64,000 bases of DNA from Fictibacillus barbaricus (lineage in GTDB: Bacteria; Bacillota; Bacilli; Bacillales; Fictibacillaceae). The stretch lies in the NCBI RefSeq assembly GCF_014635025.1, contig NZ_BMCE01000001.1:1178001-1242000 (forward strand), in the 5' to 3' direction. Under the pieces are notes generated by a model. The model was given only the letters and a program-made list of their open reading frames with translations. It was not told where the DNA came from and searched no databases. Position 1 is the stretch's first letter, and each line of letters begins with the position of its first letter. Made by a program: the position numbers and the translations under genes. This document shows, piece by piece, positions 33,860 through 41,728 of this stretch.

Positions 33860-33967
33860 TTACCGATACATGTAATCGTAAAGGTACTGATATTCAGTCA
33901 GCTTCTTACAATCAGACCGACGACTGAACGTGCCGTTATCACATGCAAATAAAAGATTTTTGTCCAC
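33860..33967 (-). CDS. Candidate 35-aa small protein, unrecognised
   Basis: In the 291-bp gap between ytxJ and aroA the minus strand has a 35-codon frame starting with GTG at 33967 and ending TAA at 33860-33862. A strong ribosome site, AAGAGGTG, lies at 33973-33980, five bases from the start. The peptide (MDKNLLFACDNGTFSRR...YLYDYMYR) contains two cysteines and six tyrosines and does not look like translated intergenic noise. The frame is also open upstream to about 34026 but without an NTG start. I do not recognise it. The bidirectional ytxJ terminator would end its transcript. No clear sigma-A promoter is visible upstream, so a sporulation sigma factor is possible. Confidence 0.5.
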   Translation of the reverse strand: MDKNLLFACDNGTFSRRSDCKKLTEYQYLYDYMYR

Positions 33968-34084
33968 GAAGGCACCTCTTTTTGATACGATAGATGTAGT
34001 AGGATTTGTGATCGCAAGAATACATCCTGATTACTAGAAATGTATCAAATTTCTTACATTAAATAAATGCTGAGGTGCACATAA

Positions 34085-35173
34085 ATGAATCATCCAGAAT
34101 TGAACGCATTACGAACAGAACTTGATGAAGTGAATAAAGAGCTCTTGTCACTTATCAATAAGCGTGGGGAGCTTGTCCAACAGATCGGTAAGATTAAATC
34201 TGCACAAGGGATAAAAAAATATGATCCAGTAAGAGAGCGACATATGCTAGATCTCATTTCTACAGAGAATGATGGGCCATTTGATACAAGCACTCTTCAC
34301 CATCTGTTTAAAGAGATTTTTAAAGCGGGACTTGAACTGCAAGAAGATGACCACAAAAAAGAACTTCTTGTTTCAAGAAAACAAAGACCTGAAAATACAG
34401 TTGTCTCGGTAAAAGGAACAGACATTGGGGGCGGAAACCCGATCTTAATTGCAGGTCCTTGTGCTGTGGAAAGTTATGAACAAACAGCAGAAGTAGCAGA
34501 AGCAGTTAAGAGAAACGGTCTTAAAATCTTACGTGGTGGAGCGTTTAAACCTCGGACATCACCCTATGATTTTCAAGGTTTAGGAATAGAAGGTCTCCAA
34601 ATACTTAAGAAGGTTGCTGATCAATACAATTGTGCCGTTATCAGTGAAATTGTTCATCCACAAGACTTGGAACTGGCATCTGAATATCTCGATATCATCC
34701 AAATCGGTGCAAGAAACATGCAAAACTATGAGCTGTTGAAAGCAGCAGGCAGGATCAACAAGCCTATATTATTAAAAAGAGGATTAGCGGCAACAATAGA
34801 AGAGTTTATTAACTCTGCCGAATATATTATGTCTCAAGGAAACGGACAGATCATCCTTTGTGAAAGAGGGATTCGCACGTATGAAAGAGCAACACGAAAC
34901 ACTTTAGATATAACAGCAGTACCCATTCTAAAACAAGAAACACACCTGCCAGTCTTCGTGGATGTTACGCATTCAACAGGCAGAAAAGATCTGCTCCTTC
35001 CAGCAGCAAAAGCAGCTTTAGCAATCGGAGCAGACGGGGTTATGGCTGAAGTCCATCCTGACCCAGCAGTGGCTCTATCAGATGCTGCACAGCAAATGAA
35101 CATTGAAGAATTTGAAAGATTTGTTGAAAAACTTGTTCAATCAGGTTTTATAAAAACGAAACAAACGGTGTAA
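34085..35173 (+). CDS. aroA: Bifunctional chorismate mutase / DAHP synthase AroA
   Basis: A 362-aa fusion. Residues 1-90 form an AroQ-type chorismate mutase ([30 protein letters not shown]). Residues about 105-355 are a KDO8P-synthase-like DAHP synthase with IAGPCAVES, the lysine/arginine phosphate-binding blocks [11 protein letters not shown] and [12 protein letters not shown], and the metal ligands near [12 protein letters not shown]. It catalyses the first step of aromatic amino acid synthesis; the mutase part serves for feedback inhibition by prephenate/chorismate. Same length and place (before ccpA) as B. subtilis AroA. Confidence 0.95.
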   Translation: MNHPELNALRTELDEVNKELLSLINKRGELVQQIGKIKSAQGIKKYDPVRERHMLDLISTENDGPFDTSTLHHLFKEIFKAGLELQEDDHKKELLVSRKQRPENTVVSVKGTDIGGGNPILIAGPCAVESYEQTAEVAEAVKRNGLKILRGGAFKPRTSPYDFQGLGIEGLQILKKVADQYNCAVISEIVHPQDLELASEYLDIIQIGARNMQNYELLKAAGRINKPILLKRGLAATIEEFINSAEYIMSQGNGQIILCERGIRTYERATRNTLDITAVPILKQETHLPVFVDVTHSTGRKDLLLPAAKAALAIGADGVMAEVHPDPAVALSDAAQQMNIEEFERFVEKLVQSGFIKTKQTV

Positions 35174-35189
35174 AAAAAACATTAAAATA

Positions 35190-35226
35190 AGGCCGGTGAG
35201 CTATTATTTAGCTGCCGGTTTTTTGT
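35190..35226 (+). terminator. aroA terminator
   Basis: GCCGG...AGCT pairs with AGCT.GCCGGT (35192-35219) with a small internal bulge, followed by TTTTTTG. Confidence 0.8.
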
Positions 35227-35351
35227 CTGTAAAGAAGCTATCGAAAAGAGTATGATTCTGGCTATTTTCGCCAAAAATAAGCAAAATAGGTTTATTTACT
35301 AAGATTCCTTTTTTTAATAAATGAATAAATCGTGAAACATGCCCCTATTCG

Positions 35352-35380
35352 TTGCCTACATTACTACTTTATCGTATGAT
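35352..35380 (+). promoter_or_regulatory. Sigma-A promoter of ccpA
   Basis: TTGCCT (35352-35357), 17-bp spacer, TATGAT (35375-35380), 54 bp before the TTG start. Confidence 0.6.
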
Positions 35381-35433
35381 AATAGCATTACATAGCAGTC
35401 GGACGGACATGCAGTAAATAAGGAGGACTTTAA

Positions 35434-36435
35434 TTGAATACAACTATTTATGATGTGGCTCGTGAGGCGGGCGTCTCTATGGCAACGGTTTCACGTGTTG
35501 TTAACGGGAACCCAAACGTCAAACCATCAACCCGAAAAAAGGTTCTAGAAGCGATTGAAAGATTGGGCTATCGTCCAAACGCCGTTGCTAGAGGACTAGC
35601 AAGTAAAAAAACAACAACTGTTGGTGTAATCATTCCCGATATCTCCAGCATCTTTTTTGCTGAATTAGCAAGGGGGATTGAAGACATCGCTACGATGTAC
35701 AAATACAATATCATCTTATGTAACTCGGATCAGAATAAAGAAAAAGAAATCCACCTACTGAATACTCTACTTGGTAAACAGGTAGACGGAATTGTATTTA
35801 TGGGTGGCAAAATTACAAAAGACCATGTAGACGAGTTCAAACGTGCAGCCGTTCCGATTGTAATGGCAGCAACAGTGGATATGAACGAAGAAGTTCCTTC
35901 CGTTAATATTGACTATGAGAATGCTGTATACGAAGCGGTTACCCATCTGCTTGAAAAAGGGCATTCTTCTGTTGCGATGGTTACCGGCCCGCTTGAAGAT
36001 CCGATCAACGGCTATTACAAGTTCAACGGATACAGAAAAGCGCTTGAAGAGCACGGAAAAAAAGTAGAAGACAGTCAAGTTTTCGTAGGAGAGTATACGT
36101 ATGATTCAGGTATTGAAGCTGTTGAATCTTTCCTTGAAAGCGGAAATAAACCTTCTGCTGTTTTTGTTGGTACGGATGAGATGGCATTAGGCGTTATTCA
36201 CGGTGCTCAAGACCGTGGCTTAAAAGTTCCGGAAGATATAGAAGTGATTGGTTTTGATAATACAAGGCTTGCTACTATGGTCAGACCAACTCTATCGACT
36301 GTTGTGCAGCCAATGTACGATATTGGAGCTGTAGCAATGCGCCTTCTTACAAAACTAATGAATAAAGAAACGGTGGAAGAACAAACTGTTGTACTCCCTC
36401 ATCGTATTCAATTCAGAGACTCTACAAAACAATAA
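35434..36435 (+). CDS. ccpA: Catabolite control protein CcpA
   Basis: A 333-aa LacI/GalR-family regulator. The N-terminal helix-turn-helix ([21 protein letters not shown]) and hinge helix ([11 protein letters not shown]) match CcpA, followed by a periplasmic-binding-protein-like core. With HPr-Ser46-P it binds cre sites and governs carbon catabolite control; cre-like sequences occur in this window upstream of acsA, ackA and the methionine gamma-lyase-like gene. The start is TTG at 35434, after TAAGGAGGAC. Length equals B. subtilis CcpA (334). Confidence 0.94.
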   Translation: MNTTIYDVAREAGVSMATVSRVVNGNPNVKPSTRKKVLEAIERLGYRPNAVARGLASKKTTTVGVIIPDISSIFFAELARGIEDIATMYKYNIILCNSDQNKEKEIHLLNTLLGKQVDGIVFMGGKITKDHVDEFKRAAVPIVMAATVDMNEEVPSVNIDYENAVYEAVTHLLEKGHSSVAMVTGPLEDPINGYYKFNGYRKALEEHGKKVEDSQVFVGEYTYDSGIEAVESFLESGNKPSAVFVGTDEMALGVIHGAQDRGLKVPEDIEVIGFDNTRLATMVRPTLSTVVQPMYDIGAVAMRLLTKLMNKETVEEQTVVLPHRIQFRDSTKQ

Positions 36436-36456
36436 TGAAGGGTTGAGGTGGGAGAA

Positions 36457-37161
36457 GTGAAGATAGGTATCATCGGTGCAATGGACGAAGAAATCGTTTA
36501 TATGAAAGAAGCACTTGATATATATGGGGAAAGTGTTTTTGCACAAAATAAATTTTACGAAGGCACACATCACAACAAAGAAGTTGTTCTGTGCAAATCT
36601 GGTGTAGGTAAAGTAAACGCAGCAATTACCACACAAATCTTGATCGATAGATTCCAAGTGACACATGTTTTATTTACTGGTGTTGCAGGTGCGCTCGACC
36701 CTGAGCTTGAAGTAGGTGACATCGTTATCTCTTCAAGTGCGATGCAGCATGATATCGACGCATCTGCTCTAAGCCCTGATTTTCCTAAAGGGACCATACC
36801 GATGTTTGCTTTTGATTCTGAATTTAAAGCAGATACTAAACTCATAAAGCTAGCAGAGGCTGCGGCTGAAAGATTGTCTGGTCCCAAAGTGAAAGTTGGA
36901 AAAGTATTAAGCGGAGATCAGTTTATTGCCGATCGTGAACTAGTAGATATGTATTCTGCCCTCTTTAACGGAACTTGCATTGAAATGGAAGGTTCCGCAG
37001 TAGCCCAAGCTTCTTTCTTAAACGAGGTGCCTTTTGTAATTATCCGTTCTATTTCAGATAAAGCGAATGGTGAGGCCCCAGCAAGCTTTGCAGAATTCAC
37101 TGCACTTGCAGCCAGACGATCTTCCGATATGGTAGAAACAATTATAGAATCTTTAAGTTGA
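36457..37161 (+). CDS. mtnN: 5'-methylthioadenosine/S-adenosylhomocysteine nucleosidase
   Basis: A 234-aa nucleoside phosphorylase-fold hydrolase that cleaves MTA and SAH to adenine and a thioribose or homocysteine riboside. Diagnostic features: IGAMDEE at 5-11, GVAGALDPELEVGD, the substrate-binding IEMEGSAVAQ with its glutamate, and the catalytic Asp in SISDKANG. Two GTG codons (36448 and 36457) are possible starts; I prefer 36457, six bases after GAGGTG. In B. subtilis this position after ccpA holds motP-motS and mtnN lies elsewhere. It is 21 bp from ccpA and probably cotranscribed. Confidence 0.92.
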   Translation: MKIGIIGAMDEEIVYMKEALDIYGESVFAQNKFYEGTHHNKEVVLCKSGVGKVNAAITTQILIDRFQVTHVLFTGVAGALDPELEVGDIVISSSAMQHDIDASALSPDFPKGTIPMFAFDSEFKADTKLIKLAEAAAERLSGPKVKVGKVLSGDQFIADRELVDMYSALFNGTCIEMEGSAVAQASFLNEVPFVIIRSISDKANGEAPASFAEFTALAARRSSDMVETIIESLS

Positions 37162-37170
37162 TAGAAGGCT

Positions 37171-37208
37171 GGCTCATAAGGATGTTTTACCTTATGGGCT
37201 GTTTTTTT
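37171..37208 (+). terminator. ccpA-mtnN terminator
   Basis: GCTCATAAGG pairs with CCTTATGGGC (10 positions, one G-U) across an 8-base loop, then TGTTTTTTT. Confidence 0.85.
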
Positions 37209-37272
37209 GTTCGCATGAGGAGATGGCACTTGTCAAAAATCTTTTTTTGAAAATTAATATTCATTGAAGCTA

Positions 37273-37310
37273 AAAAAAACCGCACCTTCAAGCATAGAGG
37301 GTGCGGTTCA
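37273..37310 (-). terminator. acuABC terminator
   Basis: AACCGCACCTTC pairs with GAGGGTGCGGTT over 12 positions (37280-37310); read leftward it is followed by TTTTTTTAGC. Confidence 0.88.
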
Positions 37311-37329
37311 AATTGAAATCTGCTGTCTT

Positions 37330-38484
37330 TTATGAGCTTTTTCTAATGGAATATAAACTTTTCTCTAACGTTGCTCTGTTTTTTGAAGTGATTTCCTCTT
37401 TTCTAGGGATCGGCTTATAGATGCCTGATTCATCTTCCCACGTTAGAGGTAATGGATGCTTGGCTTCTTTATTCCAACGCTCTAGCCACTCTTCGGCAAT
37501 TGATCCTTTAGGAGCTTGGCCATTCATCACACACCATAAATAAGACCATGCCCTCGGAACGACACGCCAGATGTCATAGCCGCCTCCGCCTGTTGCAATC
37601 CAGCGGCCGCCGCAATATTTTTCCGCTACGTTTTTCGCGATCCTGGGGATTTCAGTGTAAGTCTTCATCGTAACAGAGAGATGTGTTAGAGGATCATAAT
37701 AATGGGCATCAACGCCATTTTGCGTGATTATCACATCTGGTTTAAAAAAATCAGCAACTTCCCAAAGACTCTTTTCATAGCATTCTAAGAATGATTCATC
37801 TTCTGTAAACGCATCGACAGGAATATTAAAAGAATACCCATAGCCTTTTCCTGCTCCTTTTTCATGGATGGATCCCGTTCCAGGAAATAAATATCGACCT
37901 GTTTCATGGATAGATAATGTACATACATCGGGATCATCATAGAATGCCCACTGTACACCGTCTCCATGATGAGCATCCGTATCCACATATAAAACGCGTG
38001 CTTTGTATTTTTGCTTCATATATTCGATCGCGATCGAACTGTCGTTATAGATACAAAAGCCGGATGCTTTTCCTCTAAAGCCATGATGAAGGCCACCGCT
38101 TAAACTAAGAGCGTGTTTTGCTTTTCCTTCCATTACCCAATCAACGGCCGTTAAAGTGGCACCTACAATCCAGCTGCTAGCTTCATGCATGTTTGGGAAT
38201 ATTGGTGTATCTTCTGTACCAAGTCCATAATTTAAAGCGATCTCATGATTAAGCTGTCCTTCTCCTGCTTTTTTAACAGCTTCTACATACCCTTTATCAT
38301 GAATCAGCATGATTTCTTTATCCGTTGCTTGTCTTGGCAGGACAATCTGATCTTCATTCAAACACCCTGAATCTTTTAACAGTTCATAAGCGAGTTGAAC
38401 CCTAAGTTGATTAAAGGGGTGTGTTTCATTGAATTTATAGCCTAAGAGATCTGGTGAATAAACAAAAACAGAATCATTCTTCAT
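37330..38484 (-). CDS. acuC: AcuC, histone-deacetylase-family acetoin utilisation protein
   Basis: A 384-aa zinc-dependent deacetylase of the class I HDAC family. Visible active-site segments are GGLHHGFRGKASGFC (catalytic His pair), YVDTDAHHGDGVQ (zinc Asp and His) and the late Asp in VDAHYYDPL. In B. subtilis AcuC removes the acetyl group placed on acetyl-CoA synthetase by AcuA, reactivating it. I choose ATG 38484, after GGGTGAAAACC; a GTG nine bases upstream is an alternative. It overlaps the acuB stop by 11 bases, so the two are coupled. Confidence 0.93.
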   Translation of the reverse strand: MKNDSVFVYSPDLLGYKFNETHPFNQLRVQLAYELLKDSGCLNEDQIVLPRQATDKEIMLIHDKGYVEAVKKAGEGQLNHEIALNYGLGTEDTPIFPNMHEASSWIVGATLTAVDWVMEGKAKHALSLSGGLHHGFRGKASGFCIYNDSSIAIEYMKQKYKARVLYVDTDAHHGDGVQWAFYDDPDVCTLSIHETGRYLFPGTGSIHEKGAGKGYGYSFNIPVDAFTEDESFLECYEKSLWEVADFFKPDVIITQNGVDAHYYDPLTHLSVTMKTYTEIPRIAKNVAEKYCGGRWIATGGGGYDIWRVVPRAWSYLWCVMNGQAPKGSIAEEWLERWNKEAKHPLPLTWEDESGIYKPIPRKEEITSKNRATLEKSLYSIRKSS

Positions 38485-39127
38485 GGTTTTCACCCGGCAC
38501 AGGGGGCCATTTCACTTCATAACCGTTATCTATTAAGTGTTCGATGACAGGCAGGGGGTTCATCGTTCCGACTCTGAACACAATGATTTTTTCTTTCTCG
38601 TTATGTGAAGGATAGACAAGGACAGAGCTTATATTCAAGTGGAAATCTTTTAGAACACTTGCGACTTTTGCAAGCTGACCTGCCTCGTTTGGAACTGCTA
38701 CCTCTAGGTGGGACCCGGGCTGATGGGTTCCTGTCAGTTGGATAAAGGCATGGAGCATCTCGCGTTCTGTAACAAGACCAACCAGTTTTTTCTCTTCAAG
38801 AACAGGAATACAGCTAATGTTTTGCTCATAAAAAATAGTCGACAGTTCTTCAGCGATATCAAAGGGGTGCGCTGTAAACACTGCATGTTTCATAATAGTT
38901 GAGACGGGCTTCTCAAAATCCTCGAGATGCTCGTTTTGGTGAAAGATAGAAGGACTTGCATCTTTCACTTCTCGGTCTGTTACTAGTCCAAGCAAGCTGC
39001 CGCCTTCATCAATAACAGGCAGATTACGAATATCTTTTTCCAGCATCACTTTTAAAGCTGTACCGATCGTTTCGTTTTCATGAATCGTTACAACATTTTT
39101 TTGCATCATATTCTGAACGATCATCAT
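38474..39127 (-). CDS. acuB: AcuB, CBS-ACT domain regulator
   Basis: A 217-aa protein with two CBS motifs (about 7-60 and 72-130; VQNMMQKNVVTI, VSTIMKHAVFTA) that form a Bateman adenosyl-nucleotide-binding module, and a C-terminal ACT-like domain (about 142-215). Start chosen at the first ATG of the ATG-ATG pair (39127), after GGGAGTGG; upstream in-frame codons precede that site. Middle gene of acuABC. It is thought to modulate the acetylation cycle of AcsA, but its exact role is not settled. Confidence 0.9.
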   Translation of the reverse strand: MMIVQNMMQKNVVTIHENETIGTALKVMLEKDIRNLPVIDEGGSLLGLVTDREVKDASPSIFHQNEHLEDFEKPVSTIMKHAVFTAHPFDIAEELSTIFYEQNISCIPVLEEKKLVGLVTEREMLHAFIQLTGTHQPGSHLEVAVPNEAGQLAKVASVLKDFHLNISSVLVYPSHNEKEKIIVFRVGTMNPLPVIEHLIDNGYEVKWPPVPGENHEE

Positions 39128-39169
39128 GTACCACTCCCATTTGTGTTCTCTATACACTTTCTGTATGTA

Positions 39170-39802
39170 TCAATACATAAAACGATTTTTAAATCGAAGC
39201 CGATCAAACTGCTGGATCGATTCAAGATCGATTCTTTTTCCGATACGAACCATTAAGCAATTGGCTGGATGTGAACTGATCTCAGGATCATCTGTCGCCA
39301 TATACTCAAGTCCACCTGCATTCATCATTTTCTCCATCACTTTACGGTAATCCCAAACGGATAGTTTTGTGCCTTTTAAGTCCCAGTGCCAGTAATATTC
39401 TGTAGTGATAATGATATAGTCTTCCATGGCGTCATCCATCATCGAGACTCTTAAAAGGGTTTTACCTACTTTGAAATTTCGATAATCGGGTATTACTTCG
39501 ATTGCCCCAAGTTCCAGCAAGTTGGCCATCTTTCCTTCTGACCACCGCTCCAGCGGATCAGGATATACATATGTAACATAACCGATTACTGTATCTTTGT
39601 TTCTTGCGATAATAATTCTTCCTTCATCAAGTCTAGCGATCTCAGTAACGGCTTTTTTTTGCTCGTTTGCTGGTCTGAATGCTTTTAAATCCTCGTGGAA
39701 GTATAGACTCTCTAATGTTTCAGCCGAAACTGGGCCTTCAACTGTAATTGTTCCATGAGCTGTTTTTAGTGCTACACAGTTATATGTTTTTTTATGTTTC
39801 AT
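39170..39802 (-). CDS. acuA: AcuA, protein lysine acetyltransferase for AcsA
   Basis: A 210-aa GNAT-fold acetyltransferase. The acetyl-CoA-binding region is around LLELGAIEVIPDYRNFKVGKTLL. In B. subtilis AcuA acetylates and inactivates acetyl-CoA synthetase at its C-terminal active-site lysine. The start is ATG 39802, five bases after AGGTGGTG; this gives exactly the family length of 210. First gene of acuABC, divergent from acsA, its enzyme target. Confidence 0.92.
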   Translation of the reverse strand: MKHKKTYNCVALKTAHGTITVEGPVSAETLESLYFHEDLKAFRPANEQKKAVTEIARLDEGRIIIARNKDTVIGYVTYVYPDPLERWSEGKMANLLELGAIEVIPDYRNFKVGKTLLRVSMMDDAMEDYIIITTEYYWHWDLKGTKLSVWDYRKVMEKMMNAGGLEYMATDDPEISSHPANCLMVRIGKRIDLESIQQFDRLRFKNRFMY

Positions 39803-39841
39803 TTTTACACCACCTAGGTTTGTTTCCAACTCCTATTATAC

Positions 39842-39871
39842 ATTATATAAGCGGGTTGTAAGGGTTTTCAA
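39842..39871 (-). promoter_or_regulatory. Sigma-A promoter of acuABC
   Basis: On the minus strand TTGAAA (39866-39871), 18-bp spacer, TATAAT (39842-39847), about 40 bp before the acuA start. The cre-like element overlaps its -35. Confidence 0.6.
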
Positions 39872-39881
39872 AACGGTTTTT
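39857..39881. promoter_or_regulatory. Two overlapping degenerate cre-like sites between acuA and acsA
   Basis: TGTAAGGGTTTTCA (39857-39870) differs from the cre pattern TGWNANCGNTNWCA only at the central C; TCAAAACGGTTTTT (39868-39881) keeps the central CG but has three mismatches. CcpA control of acsA/acuABC is known in B. subtilis; the site here overlaps the acuABC -35 and is about 65 bp upstream of the acsA start point. Confidence 0.45.
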
Positions 39882-39918
39882 ATAGATAGTTCTAATAAGT
39901 TAAAAAATTTTGATAATA

Positions 39919-39927
39919 TGATATAAT
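39919..39927 (+). promoter_or_regulatory. Extended -10 promoter of acsA
   Basis: TG-A-TATAAT, 36 bp before the acsA ATG; no good -35 hexamer. Confidence 0.6.
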
Positions 39928-39962
39928 TGAAGAGATATTCAAAAGGGAAGGGAGATTTAGCA

Positions 39963-41678
39963 ATGAAACTGGAAGCGCTTCCGATTATTAAAGGTGATTT
40001 TAATTTGCAAGATTATGAGGCTACATACGGAGCATTTGATTGGAAAGACATTGAGAAAGAATTCTCCTGGCATAAAACCGGTCGTGTCAATATGGCCCAT
40101 GAAGCCATAGACCGTCATGCTGCATCCCACAGAAAGAACAAAGTAGCTCTCTACTTTTCTGATCAAAAAAGAGATGAAAAGTATACATTTAAAGAAATGA
40201 AAGATATGTCAAACAAAGCCGGTAACATGCTCCGTCAAATTGGTGTTGAAAAAGGAGATCGCGTGTTTATTTTTATGCCGCGTTCACCAGAACTTTATTT
40301 TACTTTTCTAGGTACAATTAAACTAGGCGCTGTTGTTGGGCCACTTTTTGAAGCTTTTATGGAAGGTGCGGTACGAGATAGACTTGAAGACAGTGAAGCC
40401 AAAGTGCTTGTAACAACTCCATCACTATTAGAACGCGTTCCAGTTGACGAACTGCCGAATTTAAAGAATGTGATCTTAGTAGGAGAAGATGTAAAAGAAG
40501 AAGGACCATATGTGAGTTATTATGACCGTATGAAAAAAGCGTCTAAGGATCTAGATATTGAATGGGTGGACCGAGAAGACGGTTTAATACTTCACTATAC
40601 ATCTGGCTCAACTGGAAAGCCTAAGGGAGTACTGCATGTTCATAATGCGATGCTGCAGCACTATCAAACTTCTAAGTGGGTACTTGATCTTAAAGAGGAT
40701 GATGTATATTGGTGTACAGCTGACCCAGGTTGGGTAACGGGGACTTCTTACGGAATATTCGGGCCTTGGCTGAACGGAGCATCAAGTGTTATTCGTGGAG
40801 GGCGTTTCTCTCCAGAGGATTGGTATGGAACGATTGAAAATTACGGTGTAACGGTTTGGTATAGTGCTCCAACGGCTTTCCGCATGTTGATGGGAGCAGG
40901 TGACGAAGTGGTTAAGAAGTTTGATATGTCTTCGCTTCGTCATGTGTTAAGTGTTGGTGAGCCCCTAAATCCTGAGGTTGTAAGATGGGGGATGAAGGTG
41001 TTTAACCTTCGTATTCATGACAACTGGTGGATGACAGAGACAGGCGGACAACTCATCAGCAACTATCCTGCAATGGAAATTAAACCCGGATCAATGGGCA
41101 AGCCCTTCCCTGGTGTAGAAGCTGCGATCATTGATGACCAGGACAACATCCTTCCTCCGTATCGAATGGGGAACTTAGCCATTAAAAAAGGCTGGCCATC
41201 TATGATGCGTGCGATCTGGAATAACCCTGAAAAATATAATTCTTACTTCACTCCTGGCGGCTGGTATGTTTCAGGTGACTCTGCTTACATGGATGAAGAC
41301 GGTTACTTCTGGTTCCAGGGAAGAATTGATGATGTGATCATGACTTCTGGTGAGCGTGTTGGTCCGTTTGAAGTGGAAAGCAAACTGGTTGAACACCCTG
41401 CAGTAGCGGAAGCAGGTGTTATCGGTAAGCCTGACCCTGTTCGCGGTGAAATAATCAAAGCGTTTATTGCACTTCGTTCTGGTTATCAGCCAAGTGATGA
41501 GCTTATTGAAGAGATTCGCAGCTTTGTAAAATCGGGGTTAGCCGCGCATGCAGCACCGCGTGAAATTGAATTCCGTGATAAACTTCCAAAGACAAGAAGT
41601 GGTAAGATCATGCGCCGAGTTCTTAAAGCATGGGAACTTGACCTTCCAACCGGTGACCTTTCGACAATGGAAGACTAA
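39963..41678 (+). CDS. acsA: Acetyl-coenzyme A synthetase AcsA
   Basis: A 571-aa AMP-forming acyl-CoA synthetase that activates acetate. The P-loop-like motif YTSGSTGKPKG is near residue 215, the adenylate motif WWMTETGG near 355, and the C-terminal catalytic lysine is K548 in TRSGKIMRR. That lysine is the residue acetylated by AcuA, encoded divergently. Start is ATG 39963 after AAGGGAGA; a further in-frame upstream start lacks a ribosome site. Length equals B. subtilis AcsA (572). Confidence 0.96.
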   Translation: MKLEALPIIKGDFNLQDYEATYGAFDWKDIEKEFSWHKTGRVNMAHEAIDRHAASHRKNKVALYFSDQKRDEKYTFKEMKDMSNKAGNMLRQIGVEKGDRVFIFMPRSPELYFTFLGTIKLGAVVGPLFEAFMEGAVRDRLEDSEAKVLVTTPSLLERVPVDELPNLKNVILVGEDVKEEGPYVSYYDRMKKASKDLDIEWVDREDGLILHYTSGSTGKPKGVLHVHNAMLQHYQTSKWVLDLKEDDVYWCTADPGWVTGTSYGIFGPWLNGASSVIRGGRFSPEDWYGTIENYGVTVWYSAPTAFRMLMGAGDEVVKKFDMSSLRHVLSVGEPLNPEVVRWGMKVFNLRIHDNWWMTETGGQLISNYPAMEIKPGSMGKPFPGVEAAIIDDQDNILPPYRMGNLAIKKGWPSMMRAIWNNPEKYNSYFTPGGWYVSGDSAYMDEDGYFWFQGRIDDVIMTSGERVGPFEVESKLVEHPAVAEAGVIGKPDPVRGEIIKAFIALRSGYQPSDELIEEIRSFVKSGLAAHAAPREIEFRDKLPKTRSGKIMRRVLKAWELDLPTGDLSTMED

Positions 41679-41689
41679 ACTCACGATAT

Positions 41690-41728
41690 AGAAAAACCCT
41701 CGAATTTTTTAATTCGAGGGTTTTTTAT
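41690..41728. terminator. Bidirectional terminator, acsA / pbp
   Basis: AAAACCCTCGAATT/AATTCGAGGGTTTT, a 14-bp perfect stem with T4 loop, A-run before and T-run after. It serves acsA and the convergent penicillin-binding protein gene. Confidence 0.93.
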
